Positions 36,384 through 47,340 are shown, counted from the first letter of the stretch. The stretch is 64,000 nt of DNA from Pseudomonas sp. MWU13-2100 (GCF_023242365.1 NZ_JALLIX010000023.1:41787-105786); one strand, 5' to 3'. Numbers and translations: made by a program. The notes: generated by a model not told the origin, from the sequence alone.

Positions 36384-37043
36384 TTAACCGCGTTCTGGTT
36401 GGAAACGCACGACAAAGCCCTTCAGATTCTGCTGACGACCCAGCAAGTCACGCAGCCGATCAGCCTCGGCACGCTCGATCAACGGACCGACAAATACCCG
36501 GTTCTTGCCATCGGAGGAACGGATATAGGCGTTGTAACCCTGGCTGCGCAGGGTCTTTTGCAGGCTTTCGGCGCTGTCGCGACTGGACAGGCTGGCCAGT
36601 TGCACCGACCAACTGATCGGCAGACCATTGGGGTCCACGCGATTTTGCGTGGTATCGAGCTTGGCCGGCGCCACCGCGACCACCTGGGCCGGGGTTTGCG
36701 TCGGGGCTGGCTTGGCGACAGACGCAGGTGCCACCGGCTTGGCCGCCGCGACCGGCGCCACAGGCTTGGGTGCCGGGGCCGGCGCGACAGGCACCGGAGT
36801 TTGCTCGCCCCCGTCATCAGCCGGAACCGGTTCCTGGGGCAATGCCTGCGGCTCGGGAACCGGCACCGGCTCGACCTTGACCTGGGGCAGCGCCGAGGCC
36901 TGGGGCGCCGTCGGCGCCTCGACCCGAACCTGACGCTGCTCGTCCTGGCGGGAAAACAGCATCGGCAGGAAGATCACCGCCAACGCCACCAGTACCAGAG
37001 CGCCGACCATCCGCTGCTTGTAAGCTTTATCCAGCATTGCCAT
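36384..37043 (-). CDS. SPOR domain cell-division-associated protein (DedD-like)
   Basis: A 219-residue protein with one N-terminal membrane helix (MVGALVLVALAVIFLPMLF), a proline/alanine-rich periplasmic linker and a C-terminal SPOR domain (SWSVQLASLSSRDSAESLQKTL, VFVGPLIERAEADRLRDLL) that binds denuded septal peptidoglycan. The ATG at 37043 has GGAGG six bases upstream and overlaps the end of folC by 17 bp. The position between folC and cvpA matches DedD. Confidence 0.9.
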   Translation of the reverse strand: MAMLDKAYKQRMVGALVLVALAVIFLPMLFSRQDEQRQVRVEAPTAPQASALPQVKVEPVPVPEPQALPQEPVPADDGGEQTPVPVAPAPAPKPVAPVAAAKPVAPASVAKPAPTQTPAQVVAVAPAKLDTTQNRVDPNGLPISWSVQLASLSSRDSAESLQKTLRSQGYNAYIRSSDGKNRVFVGPLIERAEADRLRDLLGRQQNLKGFVVRFQPERG

Positions 37044-38334
37044 TGGCAGCCTCCTCCGTGGCGCGCCGGGCCAGCCACTCCAGCGCCTCGGCAACACAAA
37101 AAAACGATCCGAACAACAGAATCTCGTCATCGGCCGAGGCCTGGGCACATTGCCCCTCCAGCGCTGCGGCGACACTTCCGTAAACACTTACCGTCGCACC
37201 ACGGGCCGCCAGCGCGGCTTGCAGATCAGCGGCCGGGCGACTGCGCGGCGTCTGCAACGGCGTCACCGCCCAGTGCTGGACGTAACGCTCAAGGGGCGCA
37301 ACCACACCGTCGAGATCCTTGTCCGACAACAACCCGAACACCGCCAGGCGCCGCCCCTTCAAGGGACTGCGCGCCAGGCGCTCGGCCAGGTATTCGGCGG
37401 CATGGGGATTGTGCCCGACGTCCAGCATCAGGTTCAGCGACCGGCCTTGCCACTCCAGCTTACGCCGATCCAGCCGGCCGACCATACGGGTATCTCGCAG
37501 CGCCCGGGCAATCCGCTCGGGCTGCCACGGCAAGTCCATCAGCAGATAGGCCTGCAATGCCAGGGCAGCGTTTTCCATGGGCAGGTCGAGCAACGGCAGA
37601 TCGCGCAGCTCGACCACCTGGCCCTGGCGGTCAACGCCGCGCCACTGCCAGTTCGCGTCGGTAAGGCCAAGATCGAAGTCCCGACCACGCAGGAAGAACG
37701 GACTGCCGAGCTCGCGGGCCTTGTCCAGCAACGGCTGCGGCGGGCTCAGGTCGCCACACAGCGCCGGCGCGCCCGGACGGAAGATCCCGGCCTTTTCGAA
37801 CGCCACCGACTCGCGGGTATTGCCCAGGTATTCGGCATGATCGACACCGATACTCGTCACCAGCGCAAGGTCGGCATCGACCACATTGACGGTGTCCAGG
37901 CGTCCGCCAAGACCGACTTCCAGGACCACGACATCCAGGCCCGCGCGTTCGAACAGCCAGAGCGCGGCCAGGGTGCCCATCTCGAAATAGGTCAGGGATG
38001 TCTCGCCGCGCCCGGCGTCGAGGGCAACGAAAGCTTCGCACAGCTGCGCATCCGTCGCCTCGACCCCGTTGATCTGCACGCGCTCGTTGTAGCGCAGCAG
38101 GTGCGGCGAGCTATAGACGCCGACCTTGAGCCCCTGCGCTTGCAGCAACGCGGCGACAAAGGCGCAGGTCGAACCCTTGCCATTGGTGCCGGTCACGGTC
38201 ACTACCCGAGGCGCCGGCTTGCCCAGCCCCATGCGGTTCGCTACCTCTTGCGAGCGTTCCAGCCCCATGTCGATGGCCGATGGGTGCAATTGCTCCAGGT
38301 AGGCGAGCCACTCGCCCAGGGTACGTTCGGTCAT
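37027..38334 (-). CDS. folC: Bifunctional dihydrofolate synthase / folylpolyglutamate synthase
   Basis: A 435-residue ATP-dependent ligase that adds glutamate to dihydropteroate and to folates. The P-loop is VTVTGTNGKGSTCAFV, and the LDVGHNPHAAEYLAERL motif is the family signature. The start overlaps the accD stop by four bases and the stop overlaps the SPOR gene, so the whole accD-folC-dedD stretch is one transcript. Confidence 0.96.
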   Translation of the reverse strand: MTERTLGEWLAYLEQLHPSAIDMGLERSQEVANRMGLGKPAPRVVTVTGTNGKGSTCAFVAALLQAQGLKVGVYSSPHLLRYNERVQINGVEATDAQLCEAFVALDAGRGETSLTYFEMGTLAALWLFERAGLDVVVLEVGLGGRLDTVNVVDADLALVTSIGVDHAEYLGNTRESVAFEKAGIFRPGAPALCGDLSPPQPLLDKARELGSPFFLRGRDFDLGLTDANWQWRGVDRQGQVVELRDLPLLDLPMENAALALQAYLLMDLPWQPERIARALRDTRMVGRLDRRKLEWQGRSLNLMLDVGHNPHAAEYLAERLARSPLKGRRLAVFGLLSDKDLDGVVAPLERYVQHWAVTPLQTPRSRPAADLQAALAARGATVSVYGSVAAALEGQCAQASADDEILLFGSFFCVAEALEWLARRATEEAANGNAG

Positions 38335-39251
38335 AGGCTTGCAGGCACCGGCGGGACAATGACAGGTTCGACCGGCACGGCAATGTACTCGGGCGTCGGC
38401 AGGCCCATCATCTGCGCCAGCAGGTTGCCCAGGCGCGGACGCAGTTCCTGGCGGGCGATGATCATGTCGATCGCACCGTGCTCCAGCAGAAATTCGCTGC
38501 GCTGGAAGCCTTCAGGCAGCTTCTCGCGCACGGTCTGCTCGATCACGCGAGGGCCGGCGAAGCCGATCAGTGCCTTGGGTTCGCCGACGATCACGTCGCC
38601 GAGCATCGCCAGGCTGGCGGAAACACCACCGTAGACCGGGTCGGTCAGCACCGAGATGAACGGCAGGCCTTCTTCACGCAAGCGCGCCAGCACGGCCGAA
38701 GTCTTGGCCATCTGCATCAGGGAAATCAGCGCTTCCTGCATCCGCGCACCGCCGGAAGCGGCGAAGCAGATCATCGGGCAGCGGTTTTCCAGGGCGTAGT
38801 TGGCGGCACGTACGAAACGCTCGCCGACGATGGCGCCCATGGAACCGCCCATGAATGAGAACTCAAAGGCGGAAACCACCACCGGCATGCCCAGCAGGGT
38901 GCCGCTCATGGACACCAGCGCATCTTTTTCGCCGGTCTGCTTCTGAGCCGCGGTCAGGCGGTCCTTGTACTTCTTGCCGTCACGGAATTTCAGACGATCC
39001 ACCGGCTCCAGCTCGGCGCCCAGCTCAACGCGGCCTTCGGCATCGAGGAAGATATCGATGCGCGCGCGAGCGCCAATGCGCATGTGGTGGTTGCACTTGG
39101 GGCAGACGTCCAGGGTCTTTTCCAGTTCCGGACGGTAGAGCACCGCATCGCACGATGGGCACTTGTGCCACAGACCTTCAGGCACCGAGCTTTTCTTCAC
39201 CTCGGAACGCATGATCGAAGGGATCAGTTTGTCTACTAACCAGTTGCTCAT
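38331..39251 (-). CDS. accD: Acetyl-CoA carboxylase carboxyltransferase subunit beta
   Basis: A 306-residue subunit that with AccA transfers carboxyl groups to acetyl-CoA, the first step of fatty acid synthesis. The N-terminal zinc ribbon has four cysteines (CPSCDAVLY and VCPKCNHH). The ATG at 39251 with GGAG upstream gives the family start MSNWLVDKLIPS; the longer frame to 39470 is rejected. Confidence 0.97.
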   Translation of the reverse strand: MSNWLVDKLIPSIMRSEVKKSSVPEGLWHKCPSCDAVLYRPELEKTLDVCPKCNHHMRIGARARIDIFLDAEGRVELGAELEPVDRLKFRDGKKYKDRLTAAQKQTGEKDALVSMSGTLLGMPVVVSAFEFSFMGGSMGAIVGERFVRAANYALENRCPMICFAASGGARMQEALISLMQMAKTSAVLARLREEGLPFISVLTDPVYGGVSASLAMLGDVIVGEPKALIGFAGPRVIEQTVREKLPEGFQRSEFLLEHGAIDMIIARQELRPRLGNLLAQMMGLPTPEYIAVPVEPVIVPPVPASL

Positions 39252-39357
39252 GCTGTCTTTCTCCAATTCGTTTTCGGCCCGTCGGACAACCGGGCCCGCC
39301 TGTTTTCTGCGGCGGTATGCATGGACGGCGGCAGGCTGCCAGCCGTCACATTGGCGC

Positions 39358-39978
39358 TCAGCAAGCGCGTACGGCCCGCATGAACGCCTCGATCTTTGTA
39401 CGATCCTTGATGCCCCTGGCCTGCTCCACCCCGCCGCTGACATCCACGGCATAGGGTTTGACCCGGGCAATGGCCTCGGCCACGTTGTCGGCGGTCAGGC
39501 CGCCGGCGAGGATGATCGGCTTGCTCAGGCCCCGTGGTATGAGGGACCAGTCGAAAGCCGCGCCGGTTCCCCCGGGAACCCCTTCCACATAGGTATCGAG
39601 AAGAATCCCGCTGGCACTCGGATACGCCTCGCAGGCCGCGGCGATATCGTCACCGGCCTTGACCCGCAGCGCCTTGATATAGGGACGGTGATAGCCCTCG
39701 CACTGCTCGCGGGTTTCATCGCCATGGAACTGCAACAGGTCCAACGGCACCGCGTCGAGGATTTCCCCCAGTTCGCAACGGCTGGCGTTGACGAACAGGC
39801 CGACGGTGGTCACGAACGGCGGCAAGGCGGCGATAATCGCCCGCGCCTGCTGGAACGTCACCGCACGCGGACTTTTGGCGTAGAACACAAAACCAATGGC
39901 ATCGGCCCCGGCGTCGACGGCGGCCAACGCATCTTCAATGCGGGTAATCCCGCAAATTTTGCTGCGAACGGCGGACAT
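39358..39978 (-). CDS. trpF: Phosphoribosylanthranilate isomerase
   Basis: A 206-residue TIM-barrel enzyme for the third step of tryptophan synthesis. The catalytic Cys is in KICGITR near the N-terminus, and Asp in VDVSGGVE is near the end. The ATG at 39978 fits the family N-terminus. It is not near other trp genes, as usual in Pseudomonas, where it sits between truA and accD. Confidence 0.96.
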   Translation of the reverse strand: MSAVRSKICGITRIEDALAAVDAGADAIGFVFYAKSPRAVTFQQARAIIAALPPFVTTVGLFVNASRCELGEILDAVPLDLLQFHGDETREQCEGYHRPYIKALRVKAGDDIAAACEAYPSASGILLDTYVEGVPGGTGAAFDWSLIPRGLSKPIILAGGLTADNVAEAIARVKPYAVDVSGGVEQARGIKDRTKIEAFMRAVRAC

Positions 39979-40041
39979 GTCGTAAAACCCCGAGTGTTTT
40001 TCCGAGAAAGTCCCGGATGGTAACAAATGCTTTTCCGGGCG

Positions 40042-40866
40042 TCAGCCGTCAAGTTCGGAGAACCCGGTGAGAAAGTGCGGCCCGATGTAACGCTGCGGCA
40101 GGGCGAACTCGTCGCGATACTCCACCTGCACCAGGTACAAGCCGAACGGATGCGCGGTCACGCCGCCGGTACGCCTGACCCGGCTTTCCAGGACCTCCCT
40201 GGCCCACTCCACCGGCCGCTCGCCGGCACCGATGGTCATCAGCACCCCGGCGATATTGCGCACCATGTGATGCAGGAAGGCCCCGGCACGGATATCGATG
40301 ACGATCATCTTGCCGTGGCGGGTGACCCGCAGGTGGTGCACTTCCTTGATCGGCGACTTGGCCTGGCACTGGCCGGCCCGGAAGGCGCTGAAGTCATGGG
40401 TGCCGATCAGGTGGCGGGCAGCCTCGGCCATGCGCTCGACATCCAGCGGGCGGTGGTTCCAGGTGATCTCCTGGTTCAGGTGGGCCGGGCGGATCTGGTC
40501 GTTGTAGATCACGTAGCGATATCGCCGGGCAATGGCCTTGAAACGTGCATGGAAATGCGCCGGCATCACCTGCGCCCAACTGACGCTGACGTCATGGGGC
40601 AGGTTGATATTGGCCCCCATGACCCAGGCCTTCAGCGAGCGCTCGGCGCGGGTATCGAAGTGCACCACCTGGCCACAGGCATGCACGCCGGCGTCGGTAC
40701 GCCCGGCGCACATCAGCGAAACCGGGGAGTCCGCCACTTTCGACAGCGCTTCTTCCAGGGTCTGCTGCACCGTCAGCACGCCGGACGCCTGACGCTGCCA
40801 GCCGCAATAGCGCGAGCCTTTGTACTCGACGCCCAGGGCGATCCTGAAAAAGCCGTCGGCCGCCAT
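40042..40866 (-). CDS. truA: tRNA pseudouridine(38-40) synthase
   Basis: A 274-residue enzyme that makes pseudouridine at positions 38-40 of the tRNA anticodon arm. The catalytic aspartate lies in AGRTDAGVHACGQ. I chose the ATG at 40866 (MAADGFFRIALGVEYKGSRY); it has no clear ribosome-binding site, so a TTG at 40896 that adds ten residues is a real alternative. It lies 63 bp upstream of trpF in the same direction. Confidence 0.92.
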   Translation of the reverse strand: MAADGFFRIALGVEYKGSRYCGWQRQASGVLTVQQTLEEALSKVADSPVSLMCAGRTDAGVHACGQVVHFDTRAERSLKAWVMGANINLPHDVSVSWAQVMPAHFHARFKAIARRYRYVIYNDQIRPAHLNQEITWNHRPLDVERMAEAARHLIGTHDFSAFRAGQCQAKSPIKEVHHLRVTRHGKMIVIDIRAGAFLHHMVRNIAGVLMTIGAGERPVEWAREVLESRVRRTGGVTAHPFGLYLVQVEYRDEFALPQRYIGPHFLTGFSELDG

Positions 40867-40990
40867 TTCGGCGGCCGGGTTATCTATATTTGCCAAGAAC
40901 TCACAGCCTGCTGGTTTACGCAAAGGCGGGCATTATAAGGCCAGCCGGCCGAGACGCCATGCGCGAGGGACTTTTAGTTCGCGCTATAAA

Positions 40991-41017
40991 CAAAAACGAC
41001 AGCCCTTGGGCTGCCGT
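40991..41017 (-). terminator. Rho-independent terminator downstream of fimV
   Basis: CAGCCC and GGGCTG form a stem with a TT loop (40999-41012), flanked by AACGA and CCGTT. Read on the minus strand it ends in five T residues (40995-40991), 20 bp after the fimV stop codon. Confidence 0.8.
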
Positions 41018-41034
41018 TTTCATTGAGGCACGGA

Positions 41035-43611
41035 TCAAGCCAGACGCTTGAGCATCTCCCGGGCTTCGGTCTTCTGCGCCTCGCTGCCTTCGTTCAACAC
41101 TTCGGCGAGGATATCCCGCGCCCCATCGCTGTCGTCCATGTCCATGTAGGCCTGGGCCAGGTCGAGCTTGGTGGCCGCCTCATCCGTGCCGGAAAGGAAG
41201 TCGAACGACTCGTCTTCCGGCAACTCGTCAGCCGCCAGGCTTGGCGCCGCGAGCGGCGGCTGCTCCAGGCTCTGGGACAGGCGATCCAGCTCGGCATTGA
41301 CGTCATCCAGTTCATCGGTGAAGGCATTCGGGCCGGCGTGCGCTTCCAGTTCGTCCGCCAGCGACAGATCGAAATCCGCCGGCAGATCCAGATCATCCAG
41401 ACCGTCCGCGCCCAGGGTCGGGACCTCGGCATCGGAATCCTTCAGGTCTTCGGTCAGGCTCAGCAGGAAGTCGTCATCCGCCGACGTCGACAGTGGTGCC
41501 TCCCCACCCAGGTCGAGATCGAAATCGGCCAGGTCGTCGAGAGCCGGCTTGGCCTGGGTCTGCTGCTCCAGGAGCGACTCGAAACTCAAGTCATCATCCA
41601 GTTGCAGGTCATCCAGATCCACCGCCGGCGCGGCAACCACCGTCGGCGAGGCGGCCTCGAGATCATCCAGGCTCAGGTCGAAATCGCTGTCGAAGAGATC
41701 ATCCGCCGCCACAGGCGCCTGCGGCTCAGGCTCAGGTGCCGCCGGGACGGGAACCGGAGCGGGAGCCGGCGGTTCGTCGGCGAGCAGTTCCTTGACGTAA
41801 TCCTCACTCAGTTCAGCCGCCGCAGCCGCACCGAGACCCGCCACCGCGGCGACCGCGATCATCGACGGGAAGCGACTCTTGAGCTGCTCGACCTCGGCCA
41901 GGTGCTGACCGGCAGGCAGCTGTCGCTCCTGGGCGATAAAGGCATCGCGATCACCCTGCTGGCCGTAGACTTCCATCAGTTTCAGGCGCGCGTCAGTACG
42001 CTGCGGTTCGTACTTCACCGCCTCTTCGAGCAAGCCGGCCGCCTGGTTCAGGTGACCACGCTGGATATGCAGGTTAGCCTGGTCCAATACATCGGTAGGA
42101 CGCTCAGCGGCCGGGACCGGGGCCGGAGCGGGTGCCAGCTTTACGCTCGGCGGAGGGACCTCCAGACCCTCGAAACTGCTTTCAGGCATGTCCAGCTCTT
42201 CGGAAAAACCGCTTTCCTCGTTTAGCGCCTTGGCCATGCGCAGGTGCTTCTCCGCTTCCTGCTTGGCCTTGCGCCGACGCGCCAGGAACAGCAGAAGCAA
42301 GAGGAACACCAACACCACGGAGCCGGCCAGCAGCCCCATCAGAATCGGACTGGCCAGCAGGTCATCGAGCTTGCGCTCCTGCACTGCGGGGGTTTCAGGT
42401 TGGATCGGTGGTTCAACCGCTGCCGGCTTGGCCACTTCTGCCGCCGGAACGATAGGCGCAGGTGCAACCGGGGCCGCTTCCGGCTTGACCGCCAACTGGG
42501 CGGACATGGCATTGGCCGGTTGCCCGGCCGCTGGTGCGGCAGTCGAACCTTCGGCCTGCAACTTAGCCAACTGGTCATTCTTCAGTTGAATCAGGCGCTG
42601 CAACTTGTCCAACTGGCTTTGCAGGTCTTCCATCCGGCTTTTCAACTCGGCATTGTCGCGACGGGTGGTATCCAGGCTTTCCTGGGTCACCGCCAGCTTG
42701 TTGTTCAAGGCCTTGCTGTCACCGGCGGCGCCTTTGCCGTGTTTCTTCCCGGACTCGGCGGAGATCAGGCTCAGGTTGTCCTTGCCCGCAGCCTTGGCCG
42801 GCGCGCCCTCGGTCCCTTTGTGCCGGGTGGCATCGATCTGTTGCTTGCCGGCATGGTGCGAACGCCGCCCGGAACGCCAGGCGGCATTCTGTGCCGCCAC
42901 TTCAGCGATGGCCCTGGGTTGCGCCAACGCGCGGCTTTCCACGCGATCAGGCAGGCGCAATACCTGGCCGGTCTTCAGGCGGTTGATGTTGCCGTCGAGG
43001 AAAGCCCCCGGGTTCAACGCCTGTATCGCCAGCATGGTCTGCTGCACGGAAGCGCCATTGCGCTCCTTCAAGGCGATGTCCCACAAGGTGTCGTTGGGGC
43101 CGGTGGTGTACTGCTTGGCCTTGGTCGGTGCGGTCACTGGCGCGACAGGCGCGGTCGCCGCACTCGCGGCGGCCGCGCCAGCAGGCTTGGCGGCGTCGGC
43201 GGGCGGGGTGTATTTCGACGGATCGAGCAACACGCTGTAGTCGCGCATCAACCGGCCGTTGGGCCATTGCACCTGCACCAGGAAACGGACATAGGCTTCG
43301 GACAATGGTTTGCTCGAGGTGACACGCACCACGCTGCGACCGCTGGGGTTGATCACCGGCGTGAACGTCAGGTCGTTGAGGAAATCCTGACGACTGACCC
43401 CGGCATCGGCGAAGGCCTGGGGCGAGGCCAGGCTCGGCACGATGTCCGAGGCACTGAGGCCACTGACATCCTGCAATTCGATTTCTGCCAGCAGTGGCTG
43501 GTTCAGAGTTGACTTGAGGGTCACTTCCCCCAGCCCAAGCGCGTGTGCCATACCGGAAGACAGCGCCGAAGCGGCCGCTATTGCTAACACCAGTTTGCGA
43601 ACTTGAACCAT
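41035..43611 (-). CDS. fimV: FimV family polar hub protein
   Basis: An 858-residue peptidoglycan-binding protein that organises the cell pole; in P. aeruginosa it supports type IV pilus assembly and cAMP signalling. A signal peptide is at residues 1-25, the family motif GLGEVTLKSTLNQPLLAEIEL follows, and a LysM domain lies at about 165-225. A coiled coil is at about 285-345 and a membrane helix at about 430-450. The C-terminal part is acidic and Asp/Leu-rich and ends in a TPR-like domain (AQAYMDMDDSDGARDILAEV). It lies downstream of the asd paralogue. Confidence 0.94.
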   Translation of the reverse strand: MVQVRKLVLAIAAASALSSGMAHALGLGEVTLKSTLNQPLLAEIELQDVSGLSASDIVPSLASPQAFADAGVSRQDFLNDLTFTPVINPSGRSVVRVTSSKPLSEAYVRFLVQVQWPNGRLMRDYSVLLDPSKYTPPADAAKPAGAAAASAATAPVAPVTAPTKAKQYTTGPNDTLWDIALKERNGASVQQTMLAIQALNPGAFLDGNINRLKTGQVLRLPDRVESRALAQPRAIAEVAAQNAAWRSGRRSHHAGKQQIDATRHKGTEGAPAKAAGKDNLSLISAESGKKHGKGAAGDSKALNNKLAVTQESLDTTRRDNAELKSRMEDLQSQLDKLQRLIQLKNDQLAKLQAEGSTAAPAAGQPANAMSAQLAVKPEAAPVAPAPIVPAAEVAKPAAVEPPIQPETPAVQERKLDDLLASPILMGLLAGSVVLVFLLLLLFLARRRKAKQEAEKHLRMAKALNEESGFSEELDMPESSFEGLEVPPPSVKLAPAPAPVPAAERPTDVLDQANLHIQRGHLNQAAGLLEEAVKYEPQRTDARLKLMEVYGQQGDRDAFIAQERQLPAGQHLAEVEQLKSRFPSMIAVAAVAGLGAAAAAELSEDYVKELLADEPPAPAPVPVPAAPEPEPQAPVAADDLFDSDFDLSLDDLEAASPTVVAAPAVDLDDLQLDDDLSFESLLEQQTQAKPALDDLADFDLDLGGEAPLSTSADDDFLLSLTEDLKDSDAEVPTLGADGLDDLDLPADFDLSLADELEAHAGPNAFTDELDDVNAELDRLSQSLEQPPLAAPSLAADELPEDESFDFLSGTDEAATKLDLAQAYMDMDDSDGARDILAEVLNEGSEAQKTEAREMLKRLA

Positions 43612-43819
43612 AGCCTCTTCCTTTGTTTGTGCATTCCTCGGCTAGCGAGAAGGTGGTGTCGCCCGCCTTGCGGCAGCGTGCGCGCCCTTGAAAACATCGC
43701 CGCAGCGCGCGGTTTCAGCCGACGCCCTTGCAAATGCCCGAGGACAGGTTCACCTCCAGCAACCAGCCTGAGCATAGCGTCAGGCTAGAATCATTCTGCA
43801 AATTGCCGCCAAGTATCTT
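43612..43819. other. Intergenic region upstream of fimV
   Basis: A 208-bp gap with no credible gene. It contains a small hairpin, GCCTGA and TCAGGC flanking an 8-nt loop near 43766, with no U-run, so I do not call it a terminator. It presumably carries the fimV promoter. Confidence 0.4.
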
Positions 43820-44818
43820 TTACAGCAGGTCTTTTATCAACAGCTCTGCCAGTTGCACAGCGTTCAATGCCGCACCTTTGCGTACATTATCGGCTGTCAG
43901 CCACAGATTCAGCTCACACGGGTCATCCACACCGCGGCGCACCCGTCCGACATAAACCACATCCTGACCCACCGCGTCACCCACCGCCGTCGGGTAGTCG
44001 CCGGCTTCCACCAGTTCGATCCCCGGCGCTGCTTCCAGCGTAGCGTTCACCGAGGCCAGATCAACCTCGCCGGCGGTTTGTAAAGAGACACTATAGCTAT
44101 CGCCGAAAAACACTGGGGCTTGAATGCAAGTCACTGAAATTTTTAATAAAGGCACCGCGAGCAACTCGCGAAGCTCGCTGACCAGGCGTTTTTCCAGCGA
44201 GACTTGCCCTTGGGCGTCCGGCTTGCCGACCTGGGCCAGCAGGTTGAAGGCCATCTGCCGATCGAAAAAACGCGGCTCCAGCGGACGGACATTCAACAAC
44301 TCGGCCGTTTGTCGGGCCAGCTCGGTTACCGCCTCGCGGCCCTGGCTCGATACCGCCAGGCAAGCGGTGAGTGTGACCCGCTGGATGTCCAGGCCCTTGA
44401 GCGGCGCCAGCACCACCGCCAACGCCGTGGCCGCGGCGCTCGGGCTGCCGACCTGCACTGGCTTGCCCAGGGTCGCCAGCACCTCGGAATTGGCCTCTGG
44501 CACGACCTGCGGCGCGGACAAGGCACCGGACAGGTCGATCACCGTGCAGCCCGCCGCCGTTGCACGCGGGGCAAAGCTGACGGTCACCGCAGGACCGGCC
44601 GCGAAGAACACCAGTTGGACTTTACCGAAGTCGAATTCATCGACTTCGCGCACCCGCACGTTCTTGCCCCGGAACGGCACCGAGTGCCCCGCCGACTCGC
44701 TGCTGGCCAGCAGGTGCAGGTCGGCCACCGGGAAATCGCGCTCTTCGAGGATCTGCACCAGGGTCTCGCCGACGGTGCCGGTAGCGCCGATCACGGCAAT
44801 ATCAAAGGACTGGCTCAT
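43820..44818 (-). CDS. Aspartate-semialdehyde dehydrogenase-like protein (USG-1 type)
   Basis: A 332-residue paralogue of Asd, similar to the protein found downstream of asd in P. aeruginosa and to E. coli USG-1. The dinucleotide motif GATGTVGETLV is intact. At the active site, where true Asd reads PNCxT, this protein has PSAAAT (126-131), so the catalytic cysteine is absent. It is unlikely to act as a dehydrogenase; its role is unknown. It lies 258 bp downstream of asd, beyond a terminator and a REPIN. Confidence 0.88.
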   Translation of the reverse strand: MSQSFDIAVIGATGTVGETLVQILEERDFPVADLHLLASSESAGHSVPFRGKNVRVREVDEFDFGKVQLVFFAAGPAVTVSFAPRATAAGCTVIDLSGALSAPQVVPEANSEVLATLGKPVQVGSPSAAATALAVVLAPLKGLDIQRVTLTACLAVSSQGREAVTELARQTAELLNVRPLEPRFFDRQMAFNLLAQVGKPDAQGQVSLEKRLVSELRELLAVPLLKISVTCIQAPVFFGDSYSVSLQTAGEVDLASVNATLEAAPGIELVEAGDYPTAVGDAVGQDVVYVGRVRRGVDDPCELNLWLTADNVRKGAALNAVQLAELLIKDLL

Positions 44819-44922
44819 GGGATGACCTCAGGTAGAACGGGGGGAGCGGCACTTTACCCGTGACGCGGCGGTCAGGCAATTTATCGCCGCTTGTTCCACT
44901 GAAGGCCGCCCTCCCCCCCTAA

Positions 44923-44996
44923 TGTGGGAGCGGAGCTTGCCCGCGAAGCTTTCGGCGATCTCAAGGTCCTCTTCGCGGGCAAGCTCCGCTCCCACA
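44923..44996. repeat. REPIN, canonical arms
   Basis: Canonical GTGGGAGCGGAGCTTGCCCG and its inverse CGGGCAAGCTCCGCTCCCAC lie at either end of a 74-bp element with a short loop (GCTTTCGGCGATCTCAAGG). It lies between asd and its paralogue. Confidence 0.92.
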
Positions 44997-45023
44997 AAGT
45001 GATCCGGCAACTCTCTGAAAACC

Positions 45024-45061
45024 AAAAAAAACCCGCGACTCTGACGAGACGCGGGTTTTTT
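45024..45061 (-). terminator. Rho-independent terminator of asd
   Basis: CCCGCG (45032-45037) and CGCGGG (45050-45055) form a stem with a 12-nt loop. Flanking A- and T-runs extend the pairing and supply the U-run on the minus strand. It is 16 bp after the asd stop. Confidence 0.88.
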
Positions 45062-45076
45062 CAAAGCCTCAGCGGA

Positions 45077-46189
45077 TCAACGCTCCAGCAGGATACGCAG
45101 CATGCGCCGCAGCGGTTCGGCCGCGCCCCAGAGCAACTGGTCGCCCACGGTGAAGGCACCGAGGAACTGCGAGCCCATGTTCAGCTTGCGCAGACGGCCC
45201 ACCGGGATATTCAACGTACCGGTGACCTTGGTCGGACTCAGCTCCTGCATGCTGATTTCGCGCTGGTTCGGCACCAGCTTGACCCAGGGGTTGTGCTGGC
45301 TGATCAACCCTTCGATATCGGCGATCGGCACGTCCTTGTTCAGCTTGATGGTCAGCGCCTGGCTGTGGCAACGCATGGCGCCGATGCGCACGCAGATACC
45401 ATCCACCGGGATCGGGCTCTTGAAGCGACCGAGGATCTTGTTGGTCTCGGCCTGGGCCTTCCACTCTTCGCGGCTCTGGCCGTTCGGCAGTTCCTTGTCG
45501 ATCCACGGGATCAGGCTGCCGGCCAGCGGCACGCCGAAGTTCTCGGTCGGGTAGGCTTCGCTGCGCATGGCCTCGGCCACCTTGCGGTCGATGTCGAGGA
45601 TGGCACTGGCCGGGTTGGCCAGTTCATCGGCGACCGCCGCATGGGTCGCGCCCATCTGCTTGATCAGCTCGCGCATGTTCTGCGCGCCGGCACCGGAGGC
45701 CGCCTGGTAGGTCATGGCGCTCATCCACTCCACCAGCCCGGCTTCGAACAAGCCACCAAGGCCCATCAGCATCAGGCTGACGGTGCAGTTGCCGCCGATA
45801 TAGTTCTTGGTACCGGCGTCCAACTGCTGGTCGATGACCTTGCGGTTGACCGGGTCGAGGATGATCACCGCGTCATCCTGCATACGCAGGCTCGACGCGG
45901 CGTCGATCCAGTAGCCCTGCCAGCCGGCTTCGCGCAGCTTGGGGAAAACCTCGCTGGTGTAGTCGCCGCCCTGGCAGGTCAGGATCACGTCGAGGGTCTT
46001 GAGCTCTTCAATGCTGTAGGCATCCTTCAGCGGAGCAATATCCTTGCCCACCGACGGGCCTTGGCCGCCGACATTGGAGGTGGTGAAAAACACCGGCTCA
46101 ATCAGGTCGAAATCCTGCTCTTCCAGCATCCGCTGCATGAGCACGGAACCGACCATACCGCGCCAACCGATCAGACCTACACGTTTCAT
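45077..46189 (-). CDS. asd: Aspartate-semialdehyde dehydrogenase
   Basis: A 370-residue enzyme that reduces aspartyl phosphate, giving the common precursor of lysine, threonine, methionine and diaminopimelate. The nucleophile Cys135 is in GGNCTVSLM, and the cofactor motif GWRGMVGSVLMQRM is at residues 8-21. It follows leuB by 68 bp; a terminator lies just downstream. Confidence 0.97.
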   Translation of the reverse strand: MKRVGLIGWRGMVGSVLMQRMLEEQDFDLIEPVFFTTSNVGGQGPSVGKDIAPLKDAYSIEELKTLDVILTCQGGDYTSEVFPKLREAGWQGYWIDAASSLRMQDDAVIILDPVNRKVIDQQLDAGTKNYIGGNCTVSLMLMGLGGLFEAGLVEWMSAMTYQAASGAGAQNMRELIKQMGATHAAVADELANPASAILDIDRKVAEAMRSEAYPTENFGVPLAGSLIPWIDKELPNGQSREEWKAQAETNKILGRFKSPIPVDGICVRIGAMRCHSQALTIKLNKDVPIADIEGLISQHNPWVKLVPNQREISMQELSPTKVTGTLNIPVGRLRKLNMGSQFLGAFTVGDQLLWGAAEPLRRMLRILLER

Positions 46190-46257
46190 CGCAACTACAC
46201 CTTTTACAAAAGTGGGTCACCGCTTCCGGGGATGAAAGAGGCGGTGGGCCCGAGAGA

Positions 46258-47340
<1,083 letters not shown>

